The notes under the pieces are model-generated. The model had not been told where the DNA came from. It searched no databases and was given only the letters and a program-made list of their open reading frames with translations. From Actinoplanes sichuanensis (GTDB taxonomy: Bacteria; Actinomycetota; Actinomycetes; Mycobacteriales; Micromonosporaceae), in assembly GCF_033097365.1 (NCBI RefSeq), contig NZ_AP028461.1, forward strand, positions 9,238,001 through 9,302,000: DNA of 64,000 nucleotides, in the 5' to 3' direction. A program made the position numbers and the translations under genes. Position 1 is the first letter of the stretch. Each line of letters begins with the position of its first letter. This document shows, in pieces, positions 24,025-32,475 of this stretch.

Positions 24025-26463
24025 ATGGACGAGCAGCAGGCGACCAAGGACGGCGAGATCAGGACGCCGTCCGCCGCCCGGCCGCCCGCGAACGACATCG
24101 AGGAGTACGCTCCCCCGCCGCCGCCCGCCCCGGGCGCGTTGTGGGCCACCCCGGCCGATGATCCCAAGCCCACCGCCACCCCTTCGGCTGCCTCGCCGTC
24201 CGCCGAGGCCCCGGCCTCCCCTGAACCGGCCTCCACCGAACCGGCCTCGGACACGCTGGCCGCCCCGGACTCCGCAGCCTCCGCTGATCCGGCCTCCGAC
24301 GCGCCGGCCGCCTCGGACTCCGCCGAACCGGCCTCCGCAGCCTCTGCCGCGTCGGTTGCGGTCGTCTCAGCCGCGCCGGTGTCCGCTGCCCCGGCGTCCG
24401 CCGATTCCGACCCGGCTCCCGCCGTGGTCAGGCCCGCCACCGCTTCGGCGCCCACCGAGTCCGCAGCCGCCAAGGTGTCCGCCACCCCTGCCGAACCGGC
24501 AGCCTCGCCGGTTTCCGGTGGGCCCGCGGCTGCTGCTCCGGGATCTGCCACGCCGGTTTCGGCCGCACCGATCTCCCCGGCACCGGTCGTGAAAGCGTCC
24601 GCGGCAGTTCCCGTCTCCACTCCGCCCGCGTCCCGGGTCAGTGCCTCCGCTCCGGTTTCGGCCGCCCCCGCTCCAACCACCCCGTCCTCGGGGGCTCCGG
24701 CTTCCGCCGCCCCTGTCGCCCGGGCATCCGCTTCTGTCGCACCGGCCTCGGCGCCACCAGCCAGCGCCGCGCAGGCCGCCACCGCGCCCGCCCTCGCCGC
24801 GCCAACCGCCAACGCGCCTGCCTCCACCGGACCGGCCGCCAACACCCCTGCCTCCACCGGACCGGCCGCCAACACCCCTGCCTCCACCGGACCGGCCGCC
24901 GACGCCGCTGGCTCTGCCCCGGCCGCCGACGCCGCTGGCTCTGCCCCGGCCGCTGGGGCGCCCAAGGTTGCCCAGCCGAGCGCCGGTACTAGTAACCCGG
25001 TCTCGTCCCCCGCCTTCGGCTCATCGGTGCGGCCGGTCTCGTCGGTACCCGGCTCCGGCGCTGCCCGGGCCGCAGTGCCAGGTGTGGTCCGCCCGGCCGC
25101 CGATGAGGTGCCCGCCTCAGCCCGTGCGGCGGGCCAGCCTAAGGTCTACGGCGCGGCCCCACGACCAGTCGGCTCCGCCTCGGTGGCCGTCCCGGTCTCC
25201 GGCGCGAAGAACCCGGCCGACGCCAAGAGCCCGGCCGAGACCAAGGACGCCGCCGCCCCGGAAGGGCCGGCCGAATCCGGGAAGCCGTCCGACCCGCGGC
25301 TGTCCGACCCGCGGCTGTCCGACCCGCGGCTGTCCGACCCGAAGCCGTCCGACCCGCGGCTGTCCGACCCGAAGCCCTCGGACCCGCGGCTGTCCGACCC
25401 GAAGCCCTCGGACCCGAAATTCGCGGACCCGAAGCTGAGCGACCCGCCCGCGCCCGAAAAGCCGAAGCCATCCGAGCCGAAGCCATCCGAGCCGAAGCAA
25501 TCCGACCCCGATCCCGCCGAACCGGAGAAGGACCCGGAGCCGGCCGAGCCCCAGCCTGTACCCGCACCCCCGGCGCCCCCGGCCCCGTCGAAACCGACCG
25601 ACCCGGAACCGGACAAACCGCCGACGCCCTTCCCGGCGCCGAAGCCGGTCCCGCCGACGCCCAAGCCCGGCCCGGTCCCACCCGCGCCGACACCTACGCC
25701 GAGCCCGGTCCCTCCGGGCCCGATTCCGCCGACACCCGTGCCTCCGGGCCCGGTGCCGCCGACTCCGGTGCCGCCCAGCCCGATCCCGCCCGGACCCGGC
25801 CCGAACCCGATCCCACCCGGACCCGGCCCCAGCCCGATCCCACCCGGACCCGGCCCGGTTCCGCCAGCTCCGGTTCCACCGGCGCCGATGATCGGTACCG
25901 GTCCGGCGATCGGTAACGGTCCAGCGGGCGGTAACGGTCCGGCGGGCGGTAACGGTCCAGCGGGCGGTAACGGCCTGCCCCGCTACACCCTGCCGCCCAC
26001 CGCCGCCTCGGCAGGTCTGCCACCGGCCCCGCAGAGCGCTCCTCGCGGGACGCCCTACCGGGGCTTCCCGTCGTCGCCGGAGAACATCGAGATGACCCAG
26101 CCGGTCTCTGCCGGAACCCCGCAGCCCGCTCAGTACGGCAACCCGCCGACCACTCCGATCAGCCCGGTCGCCGGCGGCGTGCCGCAGCAGCGCGGGCAGG
26201 GCACGGTGTACAGCACCGGTGGCTATCCCGCGATCGACATGACGATGCCGGTCTCCGACCCGGTGGAGAACTCGGGTTCACTGACCGGCCACATCCTGGC
26301 CCAGGGCTGGTATGACGCGCCGGTCGACCAGCGCCGCAGCAATGTGAAGGTGGTCATCGCCATGCTCGCGGTTCTCGGCCTGCTGGTGACGGTGAGCCTT
26401 GTGTTCGTGTTCACAGCGGGTGACGCGTTCACCGATTTCCTGGGCAATCTGACCGGCAAGTGA
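24025..26463 (+). CDS. Very long Pro/Ala-rich repeat protein with C-terminal membrane anchor
   Basis: 812 residues from the ATG at 24025 (GGAGG 8 bases upstream). Almost the whole chain is low-complexity and disordered, in blocks: Ala/Ser/Pro (60-330), three PASTGPAANT units (~270-305), ten SDPRL/SDPKP pentads (~422-475), Glu/Lys/Pro (475-530), PPGP/PTPVPP repeats (530-625), and GPAGGN repeats (~630-650). A ~130-residue more ordered stretch leads to one transmembrane helix (VVIAMLAVLGLLVTVSLVFVF) and a 17-residue tail. Predicted topology is a cytoplasmic N terminus and short extracellular tail. No enzymatic domain is seen; a scaffold or tether is plausible. Its length and continuous open frame, RBS and terminator argue it is real. 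Confidence 0.75.
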   Translation: MDEQQATKDGEIRTPSAARPPANDIEEYAPPPPPAPGALWATPADDPKPTATPSAASPSAEAPASPEPASTEPASDTLAAPDSAASADPASDAPAASDSAEPASAASAASVAVVSAAPVSAAPASADSDPAPAVVRPATASAPTESAAAKVSATPAEPAASPVSGGPAAAAPGSATPVSAAPISPAPVVKASAAVPVSTPPASRVSASAPVSAAPAPTTPSSGAPASAAPVARASASVAPASAPPASAAQAATAPALAAPTANAPASTGPAANTPASTGPAANTPASTGPAADAAGSAPAADAAGSAPAAGAPKVAQPSAGTSNPVSSPAFGSSVRPVSSVPGSGAARAAVPGVVRPAADEVPASARAAGQPKVYGAAPRPVGSASVAVPVSGAKNPADAKSPAETKDAAAPEGPAESGKPSDPRLSDPRLSDPRLSDPKPSDPRLSDPKPSDPRLSDPKPSDPKFADPKLSDPPAPEKPKPSEPKPSEPKQSDPDPAEPEKDPEPAEPQPVPAPPAPPAPSKPTDPEPDKPPTPFPAPKPVPPTPKPGPVPPAPTPTPSPVPPGPIPPTPVPPGPVPPTPVPPSPIPPGPGPNPIPPGPGPSPIPPGPGPVPPAPVPPAPMIGTGPAIGNGPAGGNGPAGGNGPAGGNGLPRYTLPPTAASAGLPPAPQSAPRGTPYRGFPSSPENIEMTQPVSAGTPQPAQYGNPPTTPISPVAGGVPQQRGQGTVYSTGGYPAIDMTMPVSDPVENSGSLTGHILAQGWYDAPVDQRRSNVKVVIAMLAVLGLLVTVSLVFVFTAGDAFTDFLGNLTGK
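24818..24955 (+). repeat. Tandem 30-bp coding repeats (PASTGPAANT-type)
   Basis: Three near-identical 30-bp units coding PASTGPAANT are followed by two AAGSAPAAD-type units. The DNA copies are almost identical, indicating recent expansion or slippage. Confidence 0.75.
25288..25449 (+). repeat. Tandem 15-bp coding repeats (SDPRL/SDPKP)
   Basis: About ten 15-bp units coding SDPRL, SDPKP or close variants run head to tail, with RL and KP forms alternating. Nearly identical at the DNA level, so copy number may vary between strains. Confidence 0.85.
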
Positions 26464-26491
26464 CCAACTGACGCAGTCCCGACAGTGCCAA

Positions 26492-26522
26492 GAGGTCCCG
26501 GCGTTTTGTCGCCCGGGGCCTC
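26492..26522 (+). terminator. Hairpin after the Pro/Ala-rich gene
   Basis: GAGGTCCCGG (26492-26501) pairs with CCGGGGCCTC (26513-26522) with one G-T wobble; the loop contains GTTTTGTC. Located 29 bases after the stop codon. It overlaps the possible -35 of the next promoter. Confidence 0.55.
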
Positions 26523-26535
26523 GAACGTTTAAGCT
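26506..26535 (+). promoter_or_regulatory. Candidate promoter of the DEAD-box helicase gene
   Basis: TTGTCG (26506-26511), 18-bp spacer, TAAGCT (26530-26535). Predicted leader is about 200 bases, long as is usual for cold-shock-type RNA helicase genes. Pattern match only. Confidence 0.35.
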
Positions 26536-26550
26536 TGCGCGGTTGCGCTT

Positions 26551-26564
26551 CGGGGTGAGCATGC
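26551..26564 (+). promoter_or_regulatory. 14-nt leader motif shared with helD leader
   Basis: CGGGGTGAGCATGC, identical to 5572-5585, lies 15 bases after the predicted -10, at the very 5' end of the helicase mRNA. See findings. Confidence 0.3.
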
Positions 26565-26744
26565 CCACTACCCGGCCGGAATGCGGTCGGCGGTTCAGAC
26601 GTTCACCCGTACACTGATGGTAGTTATTGACGCGGCGTGCCCACCCGGTGCACGCCACGGGCGTTCTTGCGGGCATTTCAGCGGGCGGTCTCCGATGACC
26701 GCGGCGGGCCATTCGCGAGCATGCGCCCCCGTAGAGAGGTTCTC

Positions 26745-28655
26745 TTGACCACTTTCGCTGATCCCAGCACGTTCCCGTCCGTCTTCGACAACAGCAGCAC
26801 CGAGAGCGACACCCCGGCCGCCCCCGAGGCCGTCGAGGTCGCCGAGACGACCACCGAGGTCGCCGAGACCACCCCGGAGGCCGTCGAGGCCCCCGCCAAG
26901 ACCTTCGCCGACCTGGGCCTCCCGGCCGAGATCGTGCGCGTCCTCACACGTGAGGGCATCACCACACCGTTCGAGATCCAGGCCGCGACCGTGCCGGACG
27001 CGCTGGCCGGGCGGGATGTCCTGGGCCGTGGCCAGACCGGCTCCGGCAAGACGCTGGCGTTCGGCCTGCCGGTGCTGGCTCGCATCGCGCAGGGTGGCCG
27101 GGCCCGGCCGCACTACCCCAAGGCGCTGATCCTGGTGCCGACCCGTGAGCTGGCGATGCAGGTCGCCGACTCGCTGATGCCGGTGGGCCGGTCGGTCGGC
27201 GTGTTCCTGAAGACCGCGGTCGGCGGTGTCCCGTACGACCGTCAGATGGACGCCCTGCGCCGCGGCGTCGAGGTGATCGTCGCCACTCCGGGTCGTCTCG
27301 GCGACCTGATCGAGCGTGGCGCCTGCAAGCTCGACGACGTCGAGGTCACCGTGCTCGACGAGGCCGACCAGATGGCTGACATGGGCTTCCTGCCCGAGGT
27401 CACCGATCTGCTGGCGAAGACCCCGGAGAACGCGCAGCGCCTGCTGTTCTCGGCCACTCTGGACGGTGACGTCGACACCCTGGTCAAGCGGTTCATGCAC
27501 GACCCGGTGACGCACTCGACGGCCCCGGCCGAGGCGAGCGTGTCCACCATGGATCACCACCTGCTGCTGATCCCGCCGGCTGACAAGTTCCCGATCACGT
27601 CGTGGATCGCGAACCGGGCCGGCAAGACCATCGTCTTCGCCCGCACCCAGATGGGCGTGGACCGGCTGGTCGAGCAGCTTGCGGCGGTCGGTGTCCGGGC
27701 CGGTGCCCTGCACGGCGGCAAGACCCAGCGCGTCCGTACCCGTACGCTCGCCGAGTTCAAGGAAGGCCGGACGAACGTCCTGGTCGCGACGGACGTGGCG
27801 GCCCGTGGCATCCACGTCGACGGCATCTCGCTGGTCGTGCACGTGGACCCGCCGAAGGACCCGAAGGACTACCTGCACCGGGCCGGCCGTACCGCTCGGG
27901 CCGGTGAGTCCGGCGCGGTCGTCACGCTGGTGCTGCCCAAGCAGCGCCGCACCACGCAGGCGATGATGTCGAAGGCCGGGGTCGCCCCCGCCGAGACCCG
28001 CGTCCGTCTGGGCGACGACAAGCTGTCCGAGATCACCGGCGCCCGCGAGCCCAGTGGCGTCCCGGTCGTGGACGAGCCGGAGCCTCGCCGCGAGCGTTCC
28101 GGCGGCTCCCGTGGCCGCTTCGGCGACCGCCCGCGTGGTGACCGTCCGCAGCGCTCGTACGGTGACCGTCCGCAGCGCTCGTACGGCGACCGCAACGAGC
28201 GGACCTTCGGTGACCGTCCGCAGCGTTCCTATGGTGACCGCCCGGCCGGCGACCGTTCGTTCGGCGACCGTCCGCAGCGCTCGTTCGGCGACCGTGACCG
28301 GAACTTCGGCGACCGCCCGTCCAGCGACCGTGACCGCGGTGACCGCGGCTTCGGCGACCGTCAGCGTTCGGACCGCCCCTACGGCGATCGGCCCGCTGGT
28401 GACCGCTCGTTCGGCGACCGGCCCGCCGGTGACCGTCCGCAGCGTTCCTACGGTGACCGTCCGCAGCGTTCGTTCGGCGACCGTCCGACTGGTGACCGTC
28501 CGCAGCGTTCGTTCGGCGACCGTCCGGCCGGCGACCGCTTCGGCGACCGCCCGTCGGGTCCGCGCCGCGAGGGCCACCGCACCGACAGCCACCGCGGCGA
28601 CCGCCGCGAGGGCCCGGGCGGCCGCTTCGGCACCCGCCCGGCTCGCAGCTACTGA
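26745..28655 (+). CDS. DEAD-box ATP-dependent RNA helicase with Arg/Gly-rich tail
   Basis: 636 residues from a TTG start preceded by AGAGAGG at ideal distance; an ATG at 26721 lacks a ribosome-binding site. After a 50-residue acidic N terminus the helicase core has the Q motif ([21 protein letters not shown]), Walker [29 protein letters not shown] as [20 protein letters not shown] and [10 protein letters not shown]. Residues ~460-636 are a [15 protein letters not shown] repeat tail rich in Arg, Gly and Asp, an RNA-binding, phase-separation-prone element. It should unwind structured RNA, with roles in RNA decay, ribosome assembly or cold adaptation. A terminator follows at once. Confidence 0.95.
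   Translation: MTTFADPSTFPSVFDNSSTESDTPAAPEAVEVAETTTEVAETTPEAVEAPAKTFADLGLPAEIVRVLTREGITTPFEIQAATVPDALAGRDVLGRGQTGSGKTLAFGLPVLARIAQGGRARPHYPKALILVPTRELAMQVADSLMPVGRSVGVFLKTAVGGVPYDRQMDALRRGVEVIVATPGRLGDLIERGACKLDDVEVTVLDEADQMADMGFLPEVTDLLAKTPENAQRLLFSATLDGDVDTLVKRFMHDPVTHSTAPAEASVSTMDHHLLLIPPADKFPITSWIANRAGKTIVFARTQMGVDRLVEQLAAVGVRAGALHGGKTQRVRTRTLAEFKEGRTNVLVATDVAARGIHVDGISLVVHVDPPKDPKDYLHRAGRTARAGESGAVVTLVLPKQRRTTQAMMSKAGVAPAETRVRLGDDKLSEITGAREPSGVPVVDEPEPRRERSGGSRGRFGDRPRGDRPQRSYGDRPQRSYGDRNERTFGDRPQRSYGDRPAGDRSFGDRPQRSFGDRDRNFGDRPSSDRDRGDRGFGDRQRSDRPYGDRPAGDRSFGDRPAGDRPQRSYGDRPQRSFGDRPTGDRPQRSFGDRPAGDRFGDRPSGPRREGHRTDSHRGDRREGPGGRFGTRPARSY
28130..28555 (+). repeat. Coding repeats of the helicase tail (GDRPQRS/F-Y)
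   Basis: About 24-bp units coding GDRPQRSY or GDRPQRSF, interspersed with GDRPAGDR units, run through the 3' end of the helicase gene. DNA copies are highly similar; they also create spurious open frames on the other strand. Confidence 0.8.
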
Positions 28656-28664
28656 CAACTCCCA

Positions 28665-28705
28665 CCGAAGCCCCGGTCGCCTCCAGGCGGTCGGGGCTTC
28701 GGCCT
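28665..28705 (+). terminator. Intrinsic terminator of the DEAD-box helicase gene
   Basis: CCGAAGCCCCG (28665-28675) pairs perfectly with CGGGGCTTCGG (28692-28702); an inner GCCTCCAGGC adds to the loop stem. It is followed by CCTTT. Confidence 0.85.
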
Positions 28706-28722
28706 TTCCAAAATCCGATTCG

Positions 28723-28991
28723 GTACGACCTACGAAGGTCCCGTGGCTACGACGCGACGCAGGCGACCCGTCCCACCCGCGACGCGCCTCCGGGCTGAAG
28801 CGATCCCTCACCATGGTCCCGGTGCCGCCCTACGGTCCGATCCGCGCCACAACTCACCACACTGCGAGTGGACGGCGGGCGGGACCGGTTGTGGGGTAGC
28901 GGTGGGCAACGGATTCCGCCCGAAAGACGCGCTGGTGGGCGGGAGTTTCGCCTGCGTCGCGGGGTAGCCACGGGACCTTCGTAGGTCGTAC
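28723..28991. repeat. 269-bp inverted-repeat element (MITE-like or large structured RNA)
   Basis: The outer 28 bases (28723-28750 and 28964-28991, beginning GTACGACCTACGAAGG) are perfect inverted repeats. After a 3-bp mismatch another 13 bp pair perfectly (28754-28766 with 28948-28960), so 41 of 44 positions match. Pairing continues imperfectly inwards, with a central stem CCACAAC/GTTGTGG (28848-28854, 28889-28895). The stretch has no supported coding capacity. No obvious target-site duplication is seen at the ends. It fills most of the gap between the helicase terminator and the glycolipid-binding gene. Confidence 0.7.
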
Positions 28992-29010
28992 AAAATGGTA
29001 GGTTTTTGGC

Positions 29011-29652
29011 ATGCCGTTGCCTATTGCGGTGTTCTGGGAGCGCAGCGACGTCTCCGGCGCCGAGCATGCCCTGCTGGAGGCGCGCGACGGTCTGTATGCG
29101 CAGGGGACTCTTCTGGCTGCCGCGCCCGTGCCGTTCGCCTGTCGGTATGAGGTGCAGACCGGTCCGGATTGGGCGACCGCCCGACTGGACGTGCGGGCCG
29201 AGGGTGCCGGCTGGGCGCGTGCCGTGCGGCTGGAGCTGGCCGCGGGCCGCTGGCGGGTGACCGCTTCTGAACAGGGCGATCTAGACGCGGAACTGACCAG
29301 AAACGGTCACGCGCGGGCCGGCTTACCCGGGTGCGACGACCCGGATCTGTTGTATGGCGCGTTCGATGTCGGGCTGGGCGGATCGTCGCTCTTCGCCACC
29401 TTGCCGATCCGGCGACTCGGGCTGCTCGACTCGTCCGAGGCCGCGGCGGCCGGTGTGTCGCATCGGCTGAGTGTGGCCTGGGTCCTGGTGCCGAGCCTGG
29501 AAGTGGTGCAGGCGGACCAGATCTACACGCCACTGGGCGATGGGCGGGTGCGGTTCGCCGACGAGACCACGAGCGTCGACCTGATCTGCGACGACGAGGG
29601 GTTCGTGGCGGACCGGCCGGGGCTGGCCCGTCGGGTCACAGCTTCTGCTTGA
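29011..29652 (+). CDS. Putative glycolipid-binding family protein
   Basis: 213 residues from the ATG at 29011. Conserved positions of the glycolipid-binding (PF06475-type) family are visible: CRYEVQTGPDWATARLDV, RWRVTASEQGDLDAEL, LPGCDDPDLLYGAFDVGLGG, the hallmark LPIRRLGLLDSSEAAAAGV, VAWVLVPSLEVVQADQIYTP and LICDDEGFVADRPGLARR. The family is named from a glycolipid-binding relative; its role is poorly defined. No signal peptide, so cytoplasmic. It directly follows the 269-bp inverted-repeat element and overlaps by 17 bases the convergent metallopeptidase gene. Confidence 0.8.
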   Translation: MPLPIAVFWERSDVSGAEHALLEARDGLYAQGTLLAAAPVPFACRYEVQTGPDWATARLDVRAEGAGWARAVRLELAAGRWRVTASEQGDLDAELTRNGHARAGLPGCDDPDLLYGAFDVGLGGSSLFATLPIRRLGLLDSSEAAAAGVSHRLSVAWVLVPSLEVVQADQIYTPLGDGRVRFADETTSVDLICDDEGFVADRPGLARRVTASA

Positions 29653-31099
29653 TCCAGCTGACGCAGGCCTTGTCGACGGTCTTGAAGGGCTTGTCGAGGG
29701 CGACCTGTGCGGCGACGTCGAGCTCCAGACCTTCACGCAGGACCAGTGAGACGAAGTTGAACATCTTGTCCTCGCCGAACTTCTCGGCGATGCAGCCCAC
29801 CCCGAAGTGCCCGGTGGCGTAGAGCCGCGCGACGGTCAGGTCGTCGGATTCATCGGTGAGCGGCGGCAACGCGATCGTCTTGACCGCGCCGCGGCGGGCC
29901 TGGATGTAGCGGAGCGCGTCCCGGCTGTAGCTGTTCTGCGGCTTGCTGGGCTGGTAGCCGATGTACTCGGCGACGCCCTCGATCAGCCACAGATCGTCCT
30001 CGTCGTCCCAGTTGCGGTTGTCGTTGAGGGTGACGGCGTGGCCCATCTCGTGCTGGATGATCTCGGTGACCTCACGGTTGCTGCCGGACATCGCCTCGCC
30101 CGCTTTCACCACGATGTCGCTGCCGATGCCGTTGAGCGGCAGGTGGTACGCGACCGACCAGTTCGGGGCCATGCCCGAGTACCAGTTCTTCCAGCCCTTG
30201 TCGTCGGCGAGGTAGATCCGGTACTTCTTCTGCTCGTTGTGGAGCCGGGTGCCGTACCGGTCGGCGACCGCGGCCGCTTTCTCCGCCAGCGGCAGGGTCC
30301 GACGCACGTTCTCGGCCTGCGATTTCGGGCCGGCCACGATCACCCTCCGGCCCTGAGCGACGGTCAGCGCGGCATTCTCCCAGGGGGCCGGTTGCAGGTA
30401 GTTCTGGACGCCGGCGCCGGCCATCGCGGTGATCGTGTAGGAGCCGTTCCGCGGTGTCCAGGTGAGTGTGTTGATCATCGCGGGGGCGCCGGCTCCGGGG
30501 TCGGAGCGGTGGGCCGGGCAGTCGACGCCGCTGAAGCAGTAGTTGAGGTCGACCCGGACCTTCATCGTGGTGCCGGCCATCTTCGGCTCACCGTCGATGG
30601 TCAGGTCGGCGGCGGTGACCTCGAGCGCCCGCAGGTTCTGGAAGATCGTCCGGTAGCGGCCCTGCAGCTTCGGGTCGACCGGGGCGAGCCAGCCCGCTTC
30701 GTCGCCCTTGACCAGTGCCTGGGCTTGCGCGTCGATCAGCGCGTTGACCTGCTCGAGCGGGGTCGGCGGGGTGGCCGAGGCGGAGGGCGTGACCGAGGCC
30801 GACGGGACCGGGGTGGCGGTGGCGGGCTCCGGCCGGTCCGGCCAGAAGATCACCGCGCCGGCACCGGCGGCGAGCGCCAGCACGGCTAGTCCAGCGATCA
30901 GCGCCGAGGGCCGTCGCGGCGCAGGCGACGCATCGGCGACGAAGCCGGGCGGCACCTCGGTGACAAGGCCGGGAGGCGCCTCGGCGACGAGGCCGGGATC
31001 GGGCTCGGGGTCCGCCTCGGAGGAGGACTCGACAGACTGCTCGGGAGACGTCTCAGCCGACGGCTCGGGCAGCGACTCAGCCTGTGGCGACTCATCCAT
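29636..31099 (-). CDS. Membrane-anchored gluzincin-type metallopeptidase (paralogue A)
   Basis: 487 residues from the ATG at 31099. An acidic cytoplasmic N terminus (~65 residues) is followed by one transmembrane helix (SALIAGLAVLALAAGAGAVIF) and an extracellular part with a Pro/Thr/Ser linker, an NTF2-like region (QVNALIDAQAQALVKGDEAG, WLAPVDP) and a zinc peptidase domain: IIQHEMGHAV with the distal ligand Glu in DLWLIEGVAEYIG about 25 residues on. The HExxH...E layout is that of gluzincins. Substrate unknown. It is followed upstream by a shorter homologue at 31156, sharing the ends FKTVDKACVSWI, so the pair arose by duplication. Confidence 0.82.
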   Translation of the reverse strand: MDESPQAESLPEPSAETSPEQSVESSSEADPEPDPGLVAEAPPGLVTEVPPGFVADASPAPRRPSALIAGLAVLALAAGAGAVIFWPDRPEPATATPVPSASVTPSASATPPTPLEQVNALIDAQAQALVKGDEAGWLAPVDPKLQGRYRTIFQNLRALEVTAADLTIDGEPKMAGTTMKVRVDLNYCFSGVDCPAHRSDPGAGAPAMINTLTWTPRNGSYTITAMAGAGVQNYLQPAPWENAALTVAQGRRVIVAGPKSQAENVRRTLPLAEKAAAVADRYGTRLHNEQKKYRIYLADDKGWKNWYSGMAPNWSVAYHLPLNGIGSDIVVKAGEAMSGSNREVTEIIQHEMGHAVTLNDNRNWDDEDDLWLIEGVAEYIGYQPSKPQNSYSRDALRYIQARRGAVKTIALPPLTDESDDLTVARLYATGHFGVGCIAEKFGEDKMFNFVSLVLREGLELDVAAQVALDKPFKTVDKACVSWIKQKL

Positions 31100-31155
31100 G
31101 ACCGAGGATCTAACCACCTGTTTCGACGGTCCTCTATCCCATTTCGGCCCAGCGA

Positions 31156-32442
31156 TCAGACGCGTTGTGTGATCCAGCTGACGCATGCCTTGTCGACGGT
31201 CTTGAAGGGCTTCCCGAAGGCTGTTCGCGAGGCCGGATCGAGGTCCTGACCCTCCTGGATCACCTGTTTGACGAAGACGAGCATCCGAGCCCGTCCGTAC
31301 CTGTCGGCCAGGCAACCGACCGCGTAGTGCCCGGTGGCATAGAGGGTGCTGACCGTCAGATCGTCCGATTCGTCAGTGAGCTCCGGCCGCACGATCGACT
31401 TGATCGGACCGTGCTCGTCGAACCAGGACCGCAGCGAGTACCGGCTCTCGGTGTTCTGTGGTTTTCCGGGGAAGAACCCGATGTACTCGGCGACGCCCTC
31501 GATGAGCCACAGGTCCTCGTCCTGATCCCAGTTTCGGGACGGGACCATGGTGACGGCGTGCGCCATCTCGTGCTGGACGGTGATGGCGAGCTGGCGATCG
31601 GAGTCGAGCACGTCACCGGCTTTGAGGACGATGTCGCTACCGGTCTGGTTCAGGGCGATGTGATAGCCGATGACCCATTTCGAGAGCTGGCCGCCGTACC
31701 ACTGCTTCCAGGTCTTGTCGTCGGCGAGATAGACCCGGTAGCGAGCCGGCGGCTCGGTGCTGAAACGGTCGACGATCTTCGCGGCCTTCTCGGCCGCGGT
31801 GAGCACGCGTTGGAGGTTCTTCGCCTGGCCGGGCGGTCCGGCGACGATGACCCGCTCGCCGCGGGCGAAACGCAGTTCGGTGTTCTCCCACGGGGTCGGC
31901 TGGAGTGGGTTCTCGTCCTTGATGTCGGCGATCCCGGTGACCACGTACCCGCCGTCACGCCGGGTCAGGGTCAGCTCGTAGAGGACCTTCGGCGGGCCGC
32001 GGCCGACCGAGTCGTCCCAGGCCGGGCAGGCCGCGTCGCTGAGGCAGTAGCTCAGCATGAACCGGGCGTCGACCGCGCTCGTGGTGCTCCCGCCGAGGAT
32101 CTCCACACCGTACTCGGCCCGGCTGATCTCCAGGTTGCGCAGGTTTCGGTAGATGGCCCGGTAGCGTTTCCGCGCCGCCGGGTCGACCGGCGCCAACCAA
32201 CCCGCCTCGTCACCGCTGAGTAGCGCGTCGACCTGCCCCTGAAGGGCGAACCGGACATCCCGCTCGATCACGGTCGACGGGTCGGGCGCCACGACGGGGG
32301 CGGCGGTCGCCGGCTTCGGTCGCTGCGGCTGCGGCCAGAAGACCACGCTGACGGAGGAGACGGCGAGCAGCATCACCCCGAAGGCGCCGAACGCCCGCGC
32401 CACCCAATCCCTACCCGATCGATGATCGAGGTCATCCTCCAC
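31156..32442 (-). CDS. Membrane-anchored gluzincin-type metallopeptidase (paralogue B)
   Basis: 428 residues. Short N terminus, transmembrane helix (FGAFGVMLLAVSSVSVVFW), then the same layout as paralogue A: Pro/Ala linker, GDEAGWLAPVDPAARKRYRA, and the zinc site TVQHEMAHAV with DLWLIEGVAEYIGFFPGKPQ. Cysteines in LSYCLSDAACPAW and near the C terminus (GCLADRYG, KACVSW) are conserved between the copies and probably form disulfides outside the cell. It lacks the long acidic cytoplasmic tail of paralogue A. The genes are 56 bases apart on one strand and likely cotranscribed. Confidence 0.82.
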   Translation of the reverse strand: MEDDLDHRSGRDWVARAFGAFGVMLLAVSSVSVVFWPQPQRPKPATAAPVVAPDPSTVIERDVRFALQGQVDALLSGDEAGWLAPVDPAARKRYRAIYRNLRNLEISRAEYGVEILGGSTTSAVDARFMLSYCLSDAACPAWDDSVGRGPPKVLYELTLTRRDGGYVVTGIADIKDENPLQPTPWENTELRFARGERVIVAGPPGQAKNLQRVLTAAEKAAKIVDRFSTEPPARYRVYLADDKTWKQWYGGQLSKWVIGYHIALNQTGSDIVLKAGDVLDSDRQLAITVQHEMAHAVTMVPSRNWDQDEDLWLIEGVAEYIGFFPGKPQNTESRYSLRSWFDEHGPIKSIVRPELTDESDDLTVSTLYATGHYAVGCLADRYGRARMLVFVKQVIQEGQDLDPASRTAFGKPFKTVDKACVSWITQRV

Positions 32443-32475
32443 GAGCCGGATCTAATCACGGCCCGTCGATGGATG

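Noticed and set aside
24025..26463. Pro/Ala-rich frame as a non-coding GC artefact
   Set aside because: It has a good ribosome-binding site, a single sensible frame to a C-terminal transmembrane helix, and a following hairpin, so I kept it as a gene.
26595..28814. 739-codon open frame opposite the DEAD-box helicase
   Set aside because: Shadow of the GC-rich, repetitive helicase gene; no recognisable motif, no start context.
32443..32475. Attachment or insertion-sequence ends in the 29-33 kb region
   Set aside because: No direct repeats, tRNA or transposase were found; gene content looks native.
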